This document shows positions 10,501 through 21,300 of a stretch of DNA of 56,123 bases, piece after piece. The stretch is taken from positions 1-56,123 of the forward strand of contig CALFWW010000036.1 in the NCBI GenBank assembly GCA_937928575.1. The letters run 5' to 3'. The stretch comes from an uncultured Saprospiraceae bacterium. GTDB lineage: Bacteria > Bacteroidota > Bacteroidia > Chitinophagales > Saprospiraceae. How positions within the stretch are numbered: position 1 is the stretch's first letter; each line of letters starts with the position of its first letter. Both the position numbers and the translations under genes were made by a program. The notes beneath the pieces were generated by a model. That model made no database searches. It saw nothing but the letters and a program-made list of their open reading frames with translations, and was not told the origin of the DNA.

Positions 10501-13500
10501 CCAATTATTTTTAGAGTAGAAGATTGCTCTGGAAATGAAGCTTTCTGTGCAACTACAATCACTGTCCAAGAAAATCAACCACCAAAAATACATTGTTCAC
10601 CAGACGTCACAATTGATTGCTCTGAAGTGTTAACACCAAATAATACAGGATTTCCAACATTAGTAATGGATGCTTGCTCTGCTAATGTAGATACAACATA
10701 TGCAGATGTCGTCAACGGCCTTGCAATCACTTGCTCCGTTATTGAAAGAACTTGGACTGCGACCGATGCAAGTGGCAATCAAAGTTCTTGCTTGCAAATG
10801 ATTACCGTTGAAGATAACATGGCTCCTACATTCACAACTCCTGCGGATATTACGCTAGAAAATTGTGAAAATCCTGATAACTTTTTGATTACCGGATTCC
10901 CAACAGATATAGAAGACAATTGCTCCATAAGACCAGGTGCCTCTTATCACGATGCTGGATTTGTTGACTCTTATGCGTTTAGTGGATCTTGGGTAATCAG
11001 TACTAATGGAAATAGTACCAATAGTAGTGTCTCTACTTTTGGAACAGACTCTTTACAAATTTTTTCTGGAGATGATTTCCCTTGCGCTATAATGCCAGCT
11101 GCTGATGTCACCGAGACGAATATGTCAATCAACATTCCTTTCAGCGGTGAATTGAAATTTGCTTGGTGCTATGTTTCAAGCGATGGATCAGATCCTTTAG
11201 ATGACCCTTTTGGATATATCCTAAATGGTACTTTCACCCAATTAAGCGGATCTGCAAGTACCCAGACAGGTACGACAACCATTACTGTTGCAGCGGGTGA
11301 TGTTTTTGAATTTTCTCAGCAAACACTTACCAATTCATGTGGCGGAGCAACAACAACGATTAAAAATTTCAGAGGTCCTGAAGGTTGTACTTCTTCCTTT
11401 ATTAGAACTTTTGCAGTTTTTGATGAATGTGAAAATACTAACATTCAAGAGCAGGTAATTACTTTAGATGTTACTAGTGCGCCAACAATTACCTTCCCGG
11501 ATGCATTCCAGGCAGTGTCAGGAGGTACAGGTTCATGTACTGGTCCAGCTACGATTGACTTCTCAAGTGCAGTGACTGGTAATTGTGGTGGTATTGATAT
11601 AACAAACGATGCACTAGCGAATTTTGGTATCGGTGATGGGATGTCGATTGCCTCAGGAAACTACCCAGTTGGAACAAGTACGGTCACCTTCACGGTATCA
11701 AGTTCTTTAGGATGTTTTGCAACTGAAACACACACCGTAGAAGTAACAGTTGTTGATGGAACTTCTCCATTTTTGCAATGTACGCAAAGTATACAGAATG
11801 TTATATTAAACTCAGCTGGTCAAGGTGTATTATCTGTTGGACCTGGTATCTATACTGCTTCTGATGATTGTGGCATTCAAAGTGTAGTGGTAGACCCAGT
11901 TAATTTCACATGTGCAGATATAGGTATGACGCCTAACGTTACATTAACCGTTTCTGATGGTGCTAATGTCACCAGTTGTAACTTAAATGTAAATGTTATT
12001 GCTTCTACTAACACAACCCTGACGTGTCCACCTGACGTTACCGTAGACTGCGCTGCTTTTGGTGGTCTTACTGCAAATTTCGGATCTCCAACAGTCGGAG
12101 GAGTTTGTGGAAACAACGCTGCTTTTGTCGAAGATAATTCTATAATTAGCGGAACTTTTAATGACTGCCTCGTATTCGAACGCACTTGGTCAGATGGTTC
12201 AAATTCTTGTATACAAACGATTACAGTCGAAGATAATATGGCTCCAGTATTGGACCCTGTACCAAACGATACAATCTTGGCTTTCTCTAATCCAAACTTG
12301 CCAGTATCATTGAATTTTACAGACAATTGTGCAAGTGCTGGAAGTGTAACTTCTACGGATGACCATGCTAATCAGGATAATGATCAATGTTCTTGCGGAC
12401 ATTATAATTATGACCTTATTAGAAATTGGGTGGCTTCCGATAATTGTGGAAACATGGATTCTGGAACACAAATTATTACACTTGTTGATGATGCGGAGCC
12501 AACATTTACATTCCCTGATACATTATTCGTTCAAAATGATCCAGCAACTTGTGGAGCTCAAATTGATTTCAACTTGGCTGACTTTGTAAGTGATGATGCA
12601 CCTTTCAGTTGTCTGGATGTTACAAACGATGCACTGAATGGAGATGGTCAAAAAGAAATTGATGGTTTCTATCCGGTTGGTATCTATGAAATAGAGTTTG
12701 TTGTGGAAGATCCATGCGGAAACGCAGCGACTGAAACGCTTATTTTAGAAGTGGTTGATAGTGAAAGTTTCTCTTTAACATGTTTCTCATTTATTGACTT
12801 AAATCTAGATAATACAGGTAACGGAACAATTACTGCAAACCAGATTTTAGATGGACCAATCGTAGACAATTGTACACCATCGAATAATTTCACACTCTCT
12901 GTTGCGCCTTCTACCTTTAACTGTACGAATATTGGACCTTTTAATACTTCAACCCTAACCGTAACAGATCAGAACGGGAATCAAAACACTTGTACCGTGA
13001 CGGTAAATGTTTTTTCAACATTTATTAATCTTGGTTTCCAAAGTTCAATTTCCTCAACTCCTGCTTCCAACATATTAGCAGCGGATGGTACTGCAACTGT
13101 TACTGCTTCTGGCGGATCGGGCTCATTTAATTTCCAATGGGATGATGCCAATGCCCAAACTACTGCAACAGCAACAGGTCTAGTACCTGGACTTTACAGC
13201 GTCACTATTACAGATGCAAATACAGGTTGTATTCATGTTGAAGAAACGGTAGTGGCTAGTGTATGTCCTACTTTCAATGTTGGTCAAGCTGACGGTGGAT
13301 TTAGTGATATGGTATCAATACCTGTGACAGTAGATGATTTCACAAATTTAGTTTCTTTCCAATATACCTTGAATGTTAACACTACTGTTGCGCAATTTAC
13401 TGGAACAAGTAATTACAATATTCCTGGTCTATCTGCATCAAATTTCTCAGTCATGTCTGCAGGAAGTACAATGACTGTATCATGGATTGATCCAGGAGGA

Positions 13501-14943
13501 ATGCCTGGCACCACTTTGCCTGCAGGTACTACCCTATTTACAATTGACTTGGTAATTAATGGAGCACCTGGTAACTCGTCCATTGTGTATATCAACAGTA
13601 CTCCAGTGAATTTTGAGATCGGTCAATTCCTAAATGGAAATGCTGTAGATGTTCCTGGTTGTACCAATGACGGAAGTGTTTCTGTAAATACCAGCTTAGC
13701 ATTAGCTCAAGTTTGTGGTAATATCGCAACTGAAAATGGAACTCCAGTAGAAAATGTCGAAGTGACTGAAACACTTTCTGGAACCGCTGATACCACTGAT
13801 GTAAATGGAGATTACTGTATTTCAGTAGCTCCTGGAACGCCAGTTTGTGTGGAACCATTTAAGAATAATAATCACTTTGGATCTTCCTCTATCGACTTAT
13901 ATTTAATCCAACAACATATTCTTGGAAACACATTGTTGAGTACTCCTTATCAAATAATTGCTGCAGATGCCAACAATAGCGGAAGTGTTTCAACCTTGGA
14001 TTTAGTAGACTTACAATTCTTGATACTTGGAAACTTCACTACCCTTCCTAATAATGATTTTTGGAGATTCGTAGATGCTAACCAAACATTTACAAATCCA
14101 ATGTCTCCATTCCCTTTTGATGATAAAGTCAATTTAGGAACTGTGAATTCGGATTTCTTAAATACAGATTTTGTTGCCGTCGCTGTCGGTGATGTAAACG
14201 GAACTGCTCAAGTCCAAATGACAGATGGGACGACCGCATTAAGAGCTGACAATTCATTTGACTTTAATTTGGATGATCAGGCAGTAAAAAAAGGAACATC
14301 ATTCGACGTGACTTTCAATGCTAGTGAATTAGCAGATATTGCTGGTTATCAAATGACACTAGAATTTGAAACAGAAAATCTACAATTCGAAGCTGTTGAA
14401 GCTGTACACATTGATAATTTAAGTGAAAATAATTTCGCGTTAAACAAGGTAACCGATGGCATCATTTCATTGAACTGGTATGGTATGAAGACGAGAGATT
14501 TTGAAGATAATGAAGCACTATTCACATTAAAATTTACTGCCTTAAATGACATTGAAACCTTACAAGGGTTATTGAGAAGTACTTCTTCGGTCACAAATGC
14601 TGAAGCATACAAAATGACCAATAATCAGCTTGAATATTTGAATGTTAATATCAATTTCAATTCGCAAACTGTTAAAGCGACTGATTTTACGCTGTACGAC
14701 AATAGACCAAACCCTTTCAAATATGAAACTACGATTGGTTTTACATTGCCTAATGACTCAGAAACTACGATTACGGTATTTGATGTTTCAGGAAAAATAT
14801 TGATGCAAGTCGATAGAGATTTCTACAAAGGATACAACGAAATGATCATAAATGCCTCAGAATTAAGTAGCTCTGGTATTATATACTATGAAGTAAAAAC
14901 AGAAGAAAATACTGCAACTGGCAGAATGATTCTATTGAAATAG
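7501..14943 (+). CDS. Giant T9SS-secreted HYR/cohesin/dockerin-like surface protein (type A sorting domain)
   Basis: This 2480-aa exported protein has an unusually long signal peptide: a polar and basic stretch of about 41 residues, a hydrophobic core at 42-58, and cleavage near AIA-Q63. From about residue 67 to 1840 there are 17 HYR-like immunoglobulin-fold modules of about 80-110 residues with paired cysteines. Two of them (near 734-873 and 1144-1297) are interrupted by an inserted beta-rich domain. Then come a PKD/SprB-repeat-like module (about 1840-1920), a cohesin-like domain (1922-2060), a carboxypeptidase-regulatory-like strand set (2064-2120), a dockerin-like segment (2120-2233) whose second loop DANNSGSVSTLD fits the calcium-binding consensus while the first is degenerate, a second cohesin-like domain (2249-2390), and a T9SS type A sorting domain (2394-2480). 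It is likely surface-exposed or released; an adhesive or scaffolding role is inference. Confidence 0.85.
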   Translation: MISKLTQLLGEMCLILSKNRTAYRYAVVKKSRPLNSRTGGKFSQFLLILLISFIGFADKAIAQCVMPDVEAPSAICFSSITVALDSDGMVSLTPQNLDDGSFDACGIMTFSVDIPGRTTTDVVCSDIGNTNLIASLTVTDAAGNSNSCDTEIIVIDNLAPSISCPANMTVDCGESTSVADLGDATAMDNCGLASVTSSDMQGMASNGNCATISRTFEAIDNFGNTNTCVQTINVIDNQDPVLDFGMGVVPPRDTILSCSEIIPPAPTATMTDDCTPSATITATVVNSQGGNTLSCDFYNYTITRTWTAMDNCGRTDVHVQVIAIENEPLFTNAPTTLNLSANSTANCPNACSSEINLDLTNDVDYNCNLGGQLESTGYSLEDAAGNIVYSSGNSLHINSICLPVGVYNANFSATDFCGNTTTHTVVVTIADNQPPNAVCFNDISVAVPSVGMYVIDPAAILDNGSSDNCATQLSYSVDIPTLDCTAPDQAIGDVVTVTMTVSDGTLTSTCTTNITILDNPPAPFCQDITVEVDAAGNYTVQAMDIDAGSMDQCNGPLSYMISIDTMDYTTDLVLDCSNIGIVPAVLQVTDSGTPAMSAICYANITVEDNEDPQAICGFTSYPVTLNNDGMYTFTLADTTNFETLFSDNCDFNFAISPVSFDCDDVDVMGGVDVTLTVVDNNGMFVQDTNGDSINCVVNIDVSDTTPPLIDCADITVSVDGSGDVTLRPEDVIGGTLFLQSGDNGSGTLGFDQICITIANATTLSFDYTYTSTDPRGPDADNFRYLLNGIGFQIAGSTVVMPSPVSINVNAGDQFCLQTATTDNLDGSATIVVDNFNAGLLGDFAIANWNTPNKSNSDGDIFFNDACGIDNYQIRCVGDPMWSDSLSYDCDDLEAMFGGTQTCGPQTKEFEVRAFDVHGNITLMPCTSEVTFIDKQPPVPVCDSKTISLSTGAVTVPANLFDDGSYDACGIINVNRYAIARPGDGIFQEDLTFDCDSIGTFPIIFRVEDCSGNEAFCATTITVQENQPPKIHCSPDVTIDCSEVLTPNNTGFPTLVMDACSANVDTTYADVVNGLAITCSVIERTWTATDASGNQSSCLQMITVEDNMAPTFTTPADITLENCENPDNFLITGFPTDIEDNCSIRPGASYHDAGFVDSYAFSGSWVISTNGNSTNSSVSTFGTDSLQIFSGDDFPCAIMPAADVTETNMSINIPFSGELKFAWCYVSSDGSDPLDDPFGYILNGTFTQLSGSASTQTGTTTITVAAGDVFEFSQQTLTNSCGGATTTIKNFRGPEGCTSSFIRTFAVFDECENTNIQEQVITLDVTSAPTITFPDAFQAVSGGTGSCTGPATIDFSSAVTGNCGGIDITNDALANFGIGDGMSIASGNYPVGTSTVTFTVSSSLGCFATETHTVEVTVVDGTSPFLQCTQSIQNVILNSAGQGVLSVGPGIYTASDDCGIQSVVVDPVNFTCADIGMTPNVTLTVSDGANVTSCNLNVNVIASTNTTLTCPPDVTVDCAAFGGLTANFGSPTVGGVCGNNAAFVEDNSIISGTFNDCLVFERTWSDGSNSCIQTITVEDNMAPVLDPVPNDTILAFSNPNLPVSLNFTDNCASAGSVTSTDDHANQDNDQCSCGHYNYDLIRNWVASDNCGNMDSGTQIITLVDDAEPTFTFPDTLFVQNDPATCGAQIDFNLADFVSDDAPFSCLDVTNDALNGDGQKEIDGFYPVGIYEIEFVVEDPCGNAATETLILEVVDSESFSLTCFSFIDLNLDNTGNGTITANQILDGPIVDNCTPSNNFTLSVAPSTFNCTNIGPFNTSTLTVTDQNGNQNTCTVTVNVFSTFINLGFQSSISSTPASNILAADGTATVTASGGSGSFNFQWDDANAQTTATATGLVPGLYSVTITDANTGCIHVEETVVASVCPTFNVGQADGGFSDMVSIPVTVDDFTNLVSFQYTLNVNTTVAQFTGTSNYNIPGLSASNFSVMSAGSTMTVSWIDPGGMPGTTLPAGTTLFTIDLVINGAPGNSSIVYINSTPVNFEIGQFLNGNAVDVPGCTNDGSVSVNTSLALAQVCGNIATENGTPVENVEVTETLSGTADTTDVNGDYCISVAPGTPVCVEPFKNNNHFGSSSIDLYLIQQHILGNTLLSTPYQIIAADANNSGSVSTLDLVDLQFLILGNFTTLPNNDFWRFVDANQTFTNPMSPFPFDDKVNLGTVNSDFLNTDFVAVAVGDVNGTAQVQMTDGTTALRADNSFDFNLDDQAVKKGTSFDVTFNASELADIAGYQMTLEFETENLQFEAVEAVHIDNLSENNFALNKVTDGIISLNWYGMKTRDFEDNEALFTLKFTALNDIETLQGLLRSTSSVTNAEAYKMTNNQLEYLNVNINFNSQTVKATDFTLYDNRPNPFKYETTIGFTLPNDSETTITVFDVSGKILMQVDRDFYKGYNEMIINASELSSSGIIYYEVKTEENTATGRMILLK

Positions 14944-15302
14944 TCGGTTTTATGGACTAAATTGCGATATATAACGAAATCGAAGAGAAGCACTTATGGC
15001 TGCTCTTTGATTTTGTTATATTTACAATGATTTAGTTCATCATCACAAAAACCGTATATGAAAAAGATAGCATCCCTTCTATCAGGTTTAGGCTATATAG
15101 ACTATCTAGTTCCAAAAGCTAGCATACATAAGTCCCAATATCAATACCGACATTGTCAAAAATCATTTGACAAAAAACCTTACTAAAAATCTCTTTTTTT
15201 AAACGTCATTATTCATATTGATGAATTTCATACGTTACCCTTTGGTAAGGTGTCATTTCTCATTATATATCTGGTTCATATTTTAAAGAAATTTACAAGC
15301 AA
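14944..15302. other. 359-bp spacer between the two giant genes, with a long imperfect hairpin
   Basis: An imperfect inverted repeat pairs 14968-14991 with 14999-15022 (TATAACGAAATCGAAGAG against CTCTTTGATTTTGTTATA) just after the stop codon. It could end or stabilise the upstream mRNA, but no long T-run follows. A small open frame at 15058-15186 (42 aa, starting MKKIASLLSG) has no recognisable family and may be chance. A promoter candidate lies at 15241-15273. Confidence 0.5.
15241..15273 (+). promoter_or_regulatory. Candidate promoter for the 3412-aa protein
   Basis: TTTG at 15241-15244 and TATATCTG at 15266-15273 are separated by 21 bases. They match the Bacteroidota TTTG/TAnnTTTG promoter with one mismatch, about 30 bases before the ATG. 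If real, the second giant gene and its two downstream partners form a transcript independent of the first giant gene. Confidence 0.4.
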
Positions 15303-18300
15303 ATGTTTAAATATTTTATCCCTCTCACAGTTGCCCTTCTTTTTTGCAATCTATCTTTTGCACAAGTTGAAGTTAACTTTCCCAATTTAAGTGGCACTTG
15401 TGGATCTACAATCGACATACCCGTAACTGTAGGAAATAATTTCACCAATATTATCGGTGCCCAATTTTCAGTAGAATGGGACACAGATGTACTCCAATAC
15501 AATAGTGAGTCTATTGTTGCACTTCCACAAATTTTTAATTTCGGATACCAGCAATTGTCAAACGGAAGACTTGGATTCTCATGGTTTGATAGTAACGGAA
15601 GCGGAGAAACTTTAATGCCTGGCGATACTTTATTTACCATCAACTTTACAGTCCTAGGTGGCGGGAGTGGGACGGTGCTTAATTTTGGCAATATTCCAAC
15701 AGTAATTGAATTTGGCGAAGTTGGTGGTTCAGGTGCGCTCCCATTCACTACTGGGGCAGGCTCCTTTACGGTTCAAGACACTTTCGACCCAACCTTCTCA
15801 CAATGCCCTGGCAGCCAAACTGTTAATGCACCAAATGGTGCTTCATCTGCGGTCGTGAATAATTTGACAGCAATTGCTACTGATAATTGTGAAGTCAACA
15901 CCTTAACTTACTCGCTAAGTGGTGCTACTAGTGGGACAGGAACCGATGTAAGTGGTACAGCTTTTAACGCCGGAGTTACCACTGTCACTTACACAGCCAC
16001 TGATTATGTTGGAAATTCTAACAATACGTGTACTTTCGACATCACTGTCAATACGACTGGTCAAACACCTATCACCATCACTGCAACTGATGAAAATGTC
16101 GGCTGTACTGGTACTTCTTTTACCTTAGATATATTAGCAGATAATTTTACGAATATAAACGTACTCCAGTTTTCTGTAAATTGGGACCAAACGATTTTAC
16201 AATTCAGCAATACCAACAACTTATCCAGTCAACTTTTTAATGCTACTTTTGGCACCTCAAGTACCGGAAGTGGAATCCTTACTTTTTCTTGGGTAGATAA
16301 TATGGGTAATGGAGAAATTATGCCAAACGGAAGTACCTTGTTTAGTATTGACTTCAATGTAATCAATACTTTCAGTACAACTCCTGTAACCATCACTAGC
16401 AATACATTAGGTATTTATGCGGAGGATACAGACGGCAATCAAGTAACGGTAAATTCAAACTTCGGAACGATAAGTGCAACTGATAATACAGATCCTGTGA
16501 TTAATGGCTGCCCTGCTAATGCAACGGTCAGTGCGACATCTGGCCTATGCACGGGGGTTGCAAGTTGGACCGCTCCTACTGCTAGTGATAATTGTAGTGT
16601 TAACATGTTTACAAATTCACACAATTCTGGAGATACTTTTCCTTTTGGGAATACAACAGTTACTTATACCGCTACTGATCCATCTTCCAATACTGCTACT
16701 TGCTCATTTATAATAAGTGTTGTAGACAACGAAGACCCAACCGTAAATTGTCCAGCTAATGTAAATATGACGGTTCCACAAGGTACAATGAGTACGGTGG
16801 TTAACGGAATCGCACCCGTCAGTTCTAATGACAATTGCGGCGTTAGTTCTACTACCTATACACTAACAGGTGCGACAACCAACAATGGAATCAATGATGC
16901 AAGTGGTACTTCTTTTAATGTTGGAATTACGACACTTACTTATACAGTTAGTGATAATTCTGGCAATACTGGAACTTGTACGACTAATGTTACAATAACT
17001 GAAAATACGCCTCCTACTGTTGATACTTTGACCGTTTATGTCGATCCATTTACAATCGAATGTGACGACACCAATGTATCAATAGATATTGGTCTTGACA
17101 ATATCGAGGACATTACCAAGGTTCAATTTTCAATAAATTGGGATCCAGCTGTATTACAATTTAATGGAGCAAACAATTTAGTGCTTCCAATGGTTTTTGG
17201 CTTTGGAACTTCTCAGACAAACGCTGGTATTCTCACTTATGTTTGGGATGAAATTTCATCGACTCCTCAAAACTATCCGGATAGCACCTTAATAATCAAT
17301 CTTGACTTTACTTTACTTGGTAGTTTGGGGACAACCTCAGCAATCACGATTACTAACAATACAACTTCAATTGAAGCCGAAAGCTCATTTGGCTTGCCAA
17401 TTCCAATAAATGTAGAAGGAGCAACTTTCACAGTGGATGACTTTACAAATCCTACTTTCACCTCCTGCCCTGCTTCACAAACTATTACTACCGCACCTGG
17501 AAACTGTATTGGTTTTCCGAATTGGAACAATGCTGCTGCAACCGATAATTGCGATAATAACGTCACTATTACTGGAACACATGATGCTGGTGATCCTTTC
17601 AATGTTGGCGTGACTACTGTGACACTTACGGCAACGGACGATTCCGGCAATACAGCACCTTGTGTTTTTAATGTTACAGTTGTTGAAAACGAAGATCCTA
17701 TAGTCAATTGCCCTGCCAATGTTAACATGACAATACCAGCAGGATCTGGACCTACTACTATTAATAATATTGCACCAGTTGGTAGTTCAGACAATTGTGC
17801 TGTCATTTCAACAACATACAACCTAACAGGAGCAACTTCTATCACCGGAAATAATGATGCTAGTGGTAACACTTTCAATGCTGGTATCACAAATGTTACT
17901 TATCAAGTAAGTGATGCTTCCGGAAATACGGGTACTTGTTCTTTTAATGTTATAATCAATGAAGACACACCATCGACTGGTGATACACTTGGCATTTATG
18001 TCAACCCACTCGTAGTTGAATGTGATGACAATAATGTTTCAATTGACATAGGACTTATCAACGTGGAAGACCTTACTTCCCTTCAATTTACAATTGAATG
18101 GGACCCAGCAGTTTTCCAATATAATAATGCAACGAACTTAATTCTTCCTCCAACCACTAATTTTGGTTTAACTCAGACATCAAGTGGAAGATTGACTTTT
18201 TCTTGGTTTGGAGGTAGCGGCGTAGTTGCTAATTATCCAGATAGCACTTTAATTGTCAACCTAGATTTGACACTCCTTGCTGGAATCGGAGTAATTTCAT

Positions 18301-21300
18301 CTATAGATATTACCGGAGCTGTGACTCCTATTGAAGCTGGTACAATTGGTGGCGTTCCAATCCCTGTGAATGTTTTCGGAACGGGAATTAACATTGTGGA
18401 TTCAACAAATCCGACGTTCACATTTTGCCCTTCAAATTTGCAAGTTAATTCAACCACTGACTTGTGTAGCGGTACTACCAACTGGCAAACACCAACTGCC
18501 ACAGACAATTGCGATACCAATGTTGCTATAGCAGGTTCTCATAATTCTGGAGACACTTTCCCAGTAGGGACAACCACCGTAGTATATACAGCAACGGATA
18601 ATGCTGGGAATTCGGTCAACTGTTCTTTCGAGGTCGAAGTAATCGATAATCAAAATCCTTCAATTACGAATTGTCCAGCTAACATCAACATTGCAACAGA
18701 TACAGGACTTTGTTCTGCTGTTGCCAATTGGACTCCTCCTATTGTCAATGACAACTGCCCTACTGGTGCCACTATTTTAGGAACACATCTTCCTGGCGCT
18801 ACATTTCCAGTGGGTACAACAACGGTTTCTTATTCTGCAACTGATGCAGCAGGAAATGGAGCCCTCTCTTGCAATTTTAATATTAATGTATCAGATGAGG
18901 AAGATCCAATTATTAATTGTATTCAGGATACCACTATTTTAATTCCTTTTGGAACTTCAATGACCGCTGTCAGCGATATTGCTCCGATTTCGTTTTCGGA
19001 CAATTGTGTCAACTTAATGGAAACGTTCACATTGAGCGGTGCTACCACAGCTAGTGGAAATAACGATGCTTCTGGAAGCACCTTTAATCTTGGAACTACT
19101 TTAGTGACTTATACAACCGTAGATGCTGCTGGCAATACTGGCAGCTGCTCATTCAATGTTAGTGTATTTGAGCAGAATCCTGGTGGCGTATTGACAGTAA
19201 TTGCAGAAAACGATACTATTGATTGTAGTGCACAAACTGTTACCATAGATTTTATTGTTGAAGAGTTTACTGATGTAGGATCTCTACAATTTTCTGTAAA
19301 CTGGGATACAAATGTTTTACAATATATTTCTAATACACCAACTACATTACCACCTACAACTGGTGTGGGAGTTGTCCAATCAGCAAATGGAATTATTACT
19401 TTTTCTTGGTTTGACTCGGATGGAACTACCGAAACTTATCCTGATGGAACCGTAATTTTCTCAATTGACTTTAATGTTATTGGAAATTTGAATAGTAACT
19501 CCATTATCTTTATCAACAACAATACAACTGCGATTGAAGCTGGAACCTTTAATGGTGTTCCAATATCCGTGTTCACAATGGATGGTTCTTTTGTTGTTTC
19601 TGACTTGACACCTCCGGTAGTTTCAGGATGTCCTGCTGATTTTTCTGTATCAAATGATGTAGGTCTTTGTGGTACAAATGCTACATGGACCGCTCCTACT
19701 GCCAATGATGTTTGTTCCAATGTTTCAACAACATCTACCCATAATCCTGGCGACTTCTTCCCTGTGGGATCAACTACTGTAACTTACACCTTTACGGATG
19801 ATTTTGGGAATCAAGCGACGTGCGACTTTGTAGTAACGGTTACGGATAATGAATTACCACTTTATATGAATTGCCCAGCTAATATTACACAAACGAATGA
19901 TCCTGGTATTTGTGCTGCTTCCGTATTCTGGCCAACACTTATTCTAAATGATAATTGTAACAATGCAATAACGACTTCAAGTCATTCGCCAGGTTTTATA
20001 TTCCCACTTGGTACGACTACTGTAACTTATACCGCAACTGAACCTCAAAGTAATAATACTGCAAATTGTTCTTTTAACGTGACTGTCACGGACAATGAAG
20101 ATCCTGCGATTATGTGTATGATGGATACTACGATTATAGTCCCATTTGGAATGACTTCTTCAATTGTGAATACGATAGAACCAGAAAGTTTTATTGACAA
20201 TTGCGTTGTCAATAGTGTAAGCTATACATTGACGGGTGCAACTAGTGGTTCTGGAACCAACGATGCAAGCGGAACCACTTTTAATGAAGGAGTAACTTTA
20301 GTTACCTACACCGCAACTGATGACAGTGGAAATACTGCCAGTTGTGATTTCAATGTTACTGTTGTCGAACAAAATCCTGGAAATACATTAACGATCTACG
20401 CAGAAAATGACACCCTTAACTGTGATGCACAATTTGTGACGATTGATTTCAATGTTGAAAACTTCACCAATATTGGTTCCTTACAATTCTCAGTTAATTG
20501 GGATCCAAACGTTTTACAATATACCGGAAACTCGTTGTTTAATTTACCTCCTAATACTGGAATTGGTAATACTCAGGTAGCCAATGGAATTTTAACTTTC
20601 TCTTGGTTTGACACAGATGGTAGCACAGAAACTTTTCCTGATGGGACGCAAATTTTAGGGATTAATTTTTCCATTATCGGAGCACTTAATAGTAGCTCTA
20701 TCATTTTTATAAATGACAATACAACGGCTATTGAAGCAAGTACTTTTAATGGAACTCAAGTACCTGTGTTTACGACAGACGGCTCATTTGTACTGACTGA
20801 TTTGACGGGACCAATTATTACGGGCTGCCCAGCAGATATTTCGGTATCCAATGACGCAGGTGTTTGTGAAGCAGTAGTTAATTGGACACCACCAACGGCT
20901 TCTGATGAATGTTCCACTGTAACAACGACTTCTTCTCATGTACCAGGCGCTGTCTTTCCTGTTGGGATGAATACTGTGACATATGAATTTTCAGATCAAT
21001 TTGGGAATATCGAAACTTGTAGCTTTACTGTTACAATCACAGATGATGAAATGCCTGTTATAAATAATTGTCCAAATGATATTACTGTCAATACCGATCA
21101 AAATGCATGTGATGCAGTCGTCAATTGGACTTCAGCAACTGCAACAGATAATTGTGGCAATGTCAATTTTAATTGTAGTAACAATCCTGGTGATACTTTC
21201 CCACTAGGTTCTACTTTTGTTTCTTGCACCGCTGCTGATGATATAGGAAATGTAGCACTCTGCTCTTTTCAAGTTACAGTAATTGATAATCAGGATCCAA

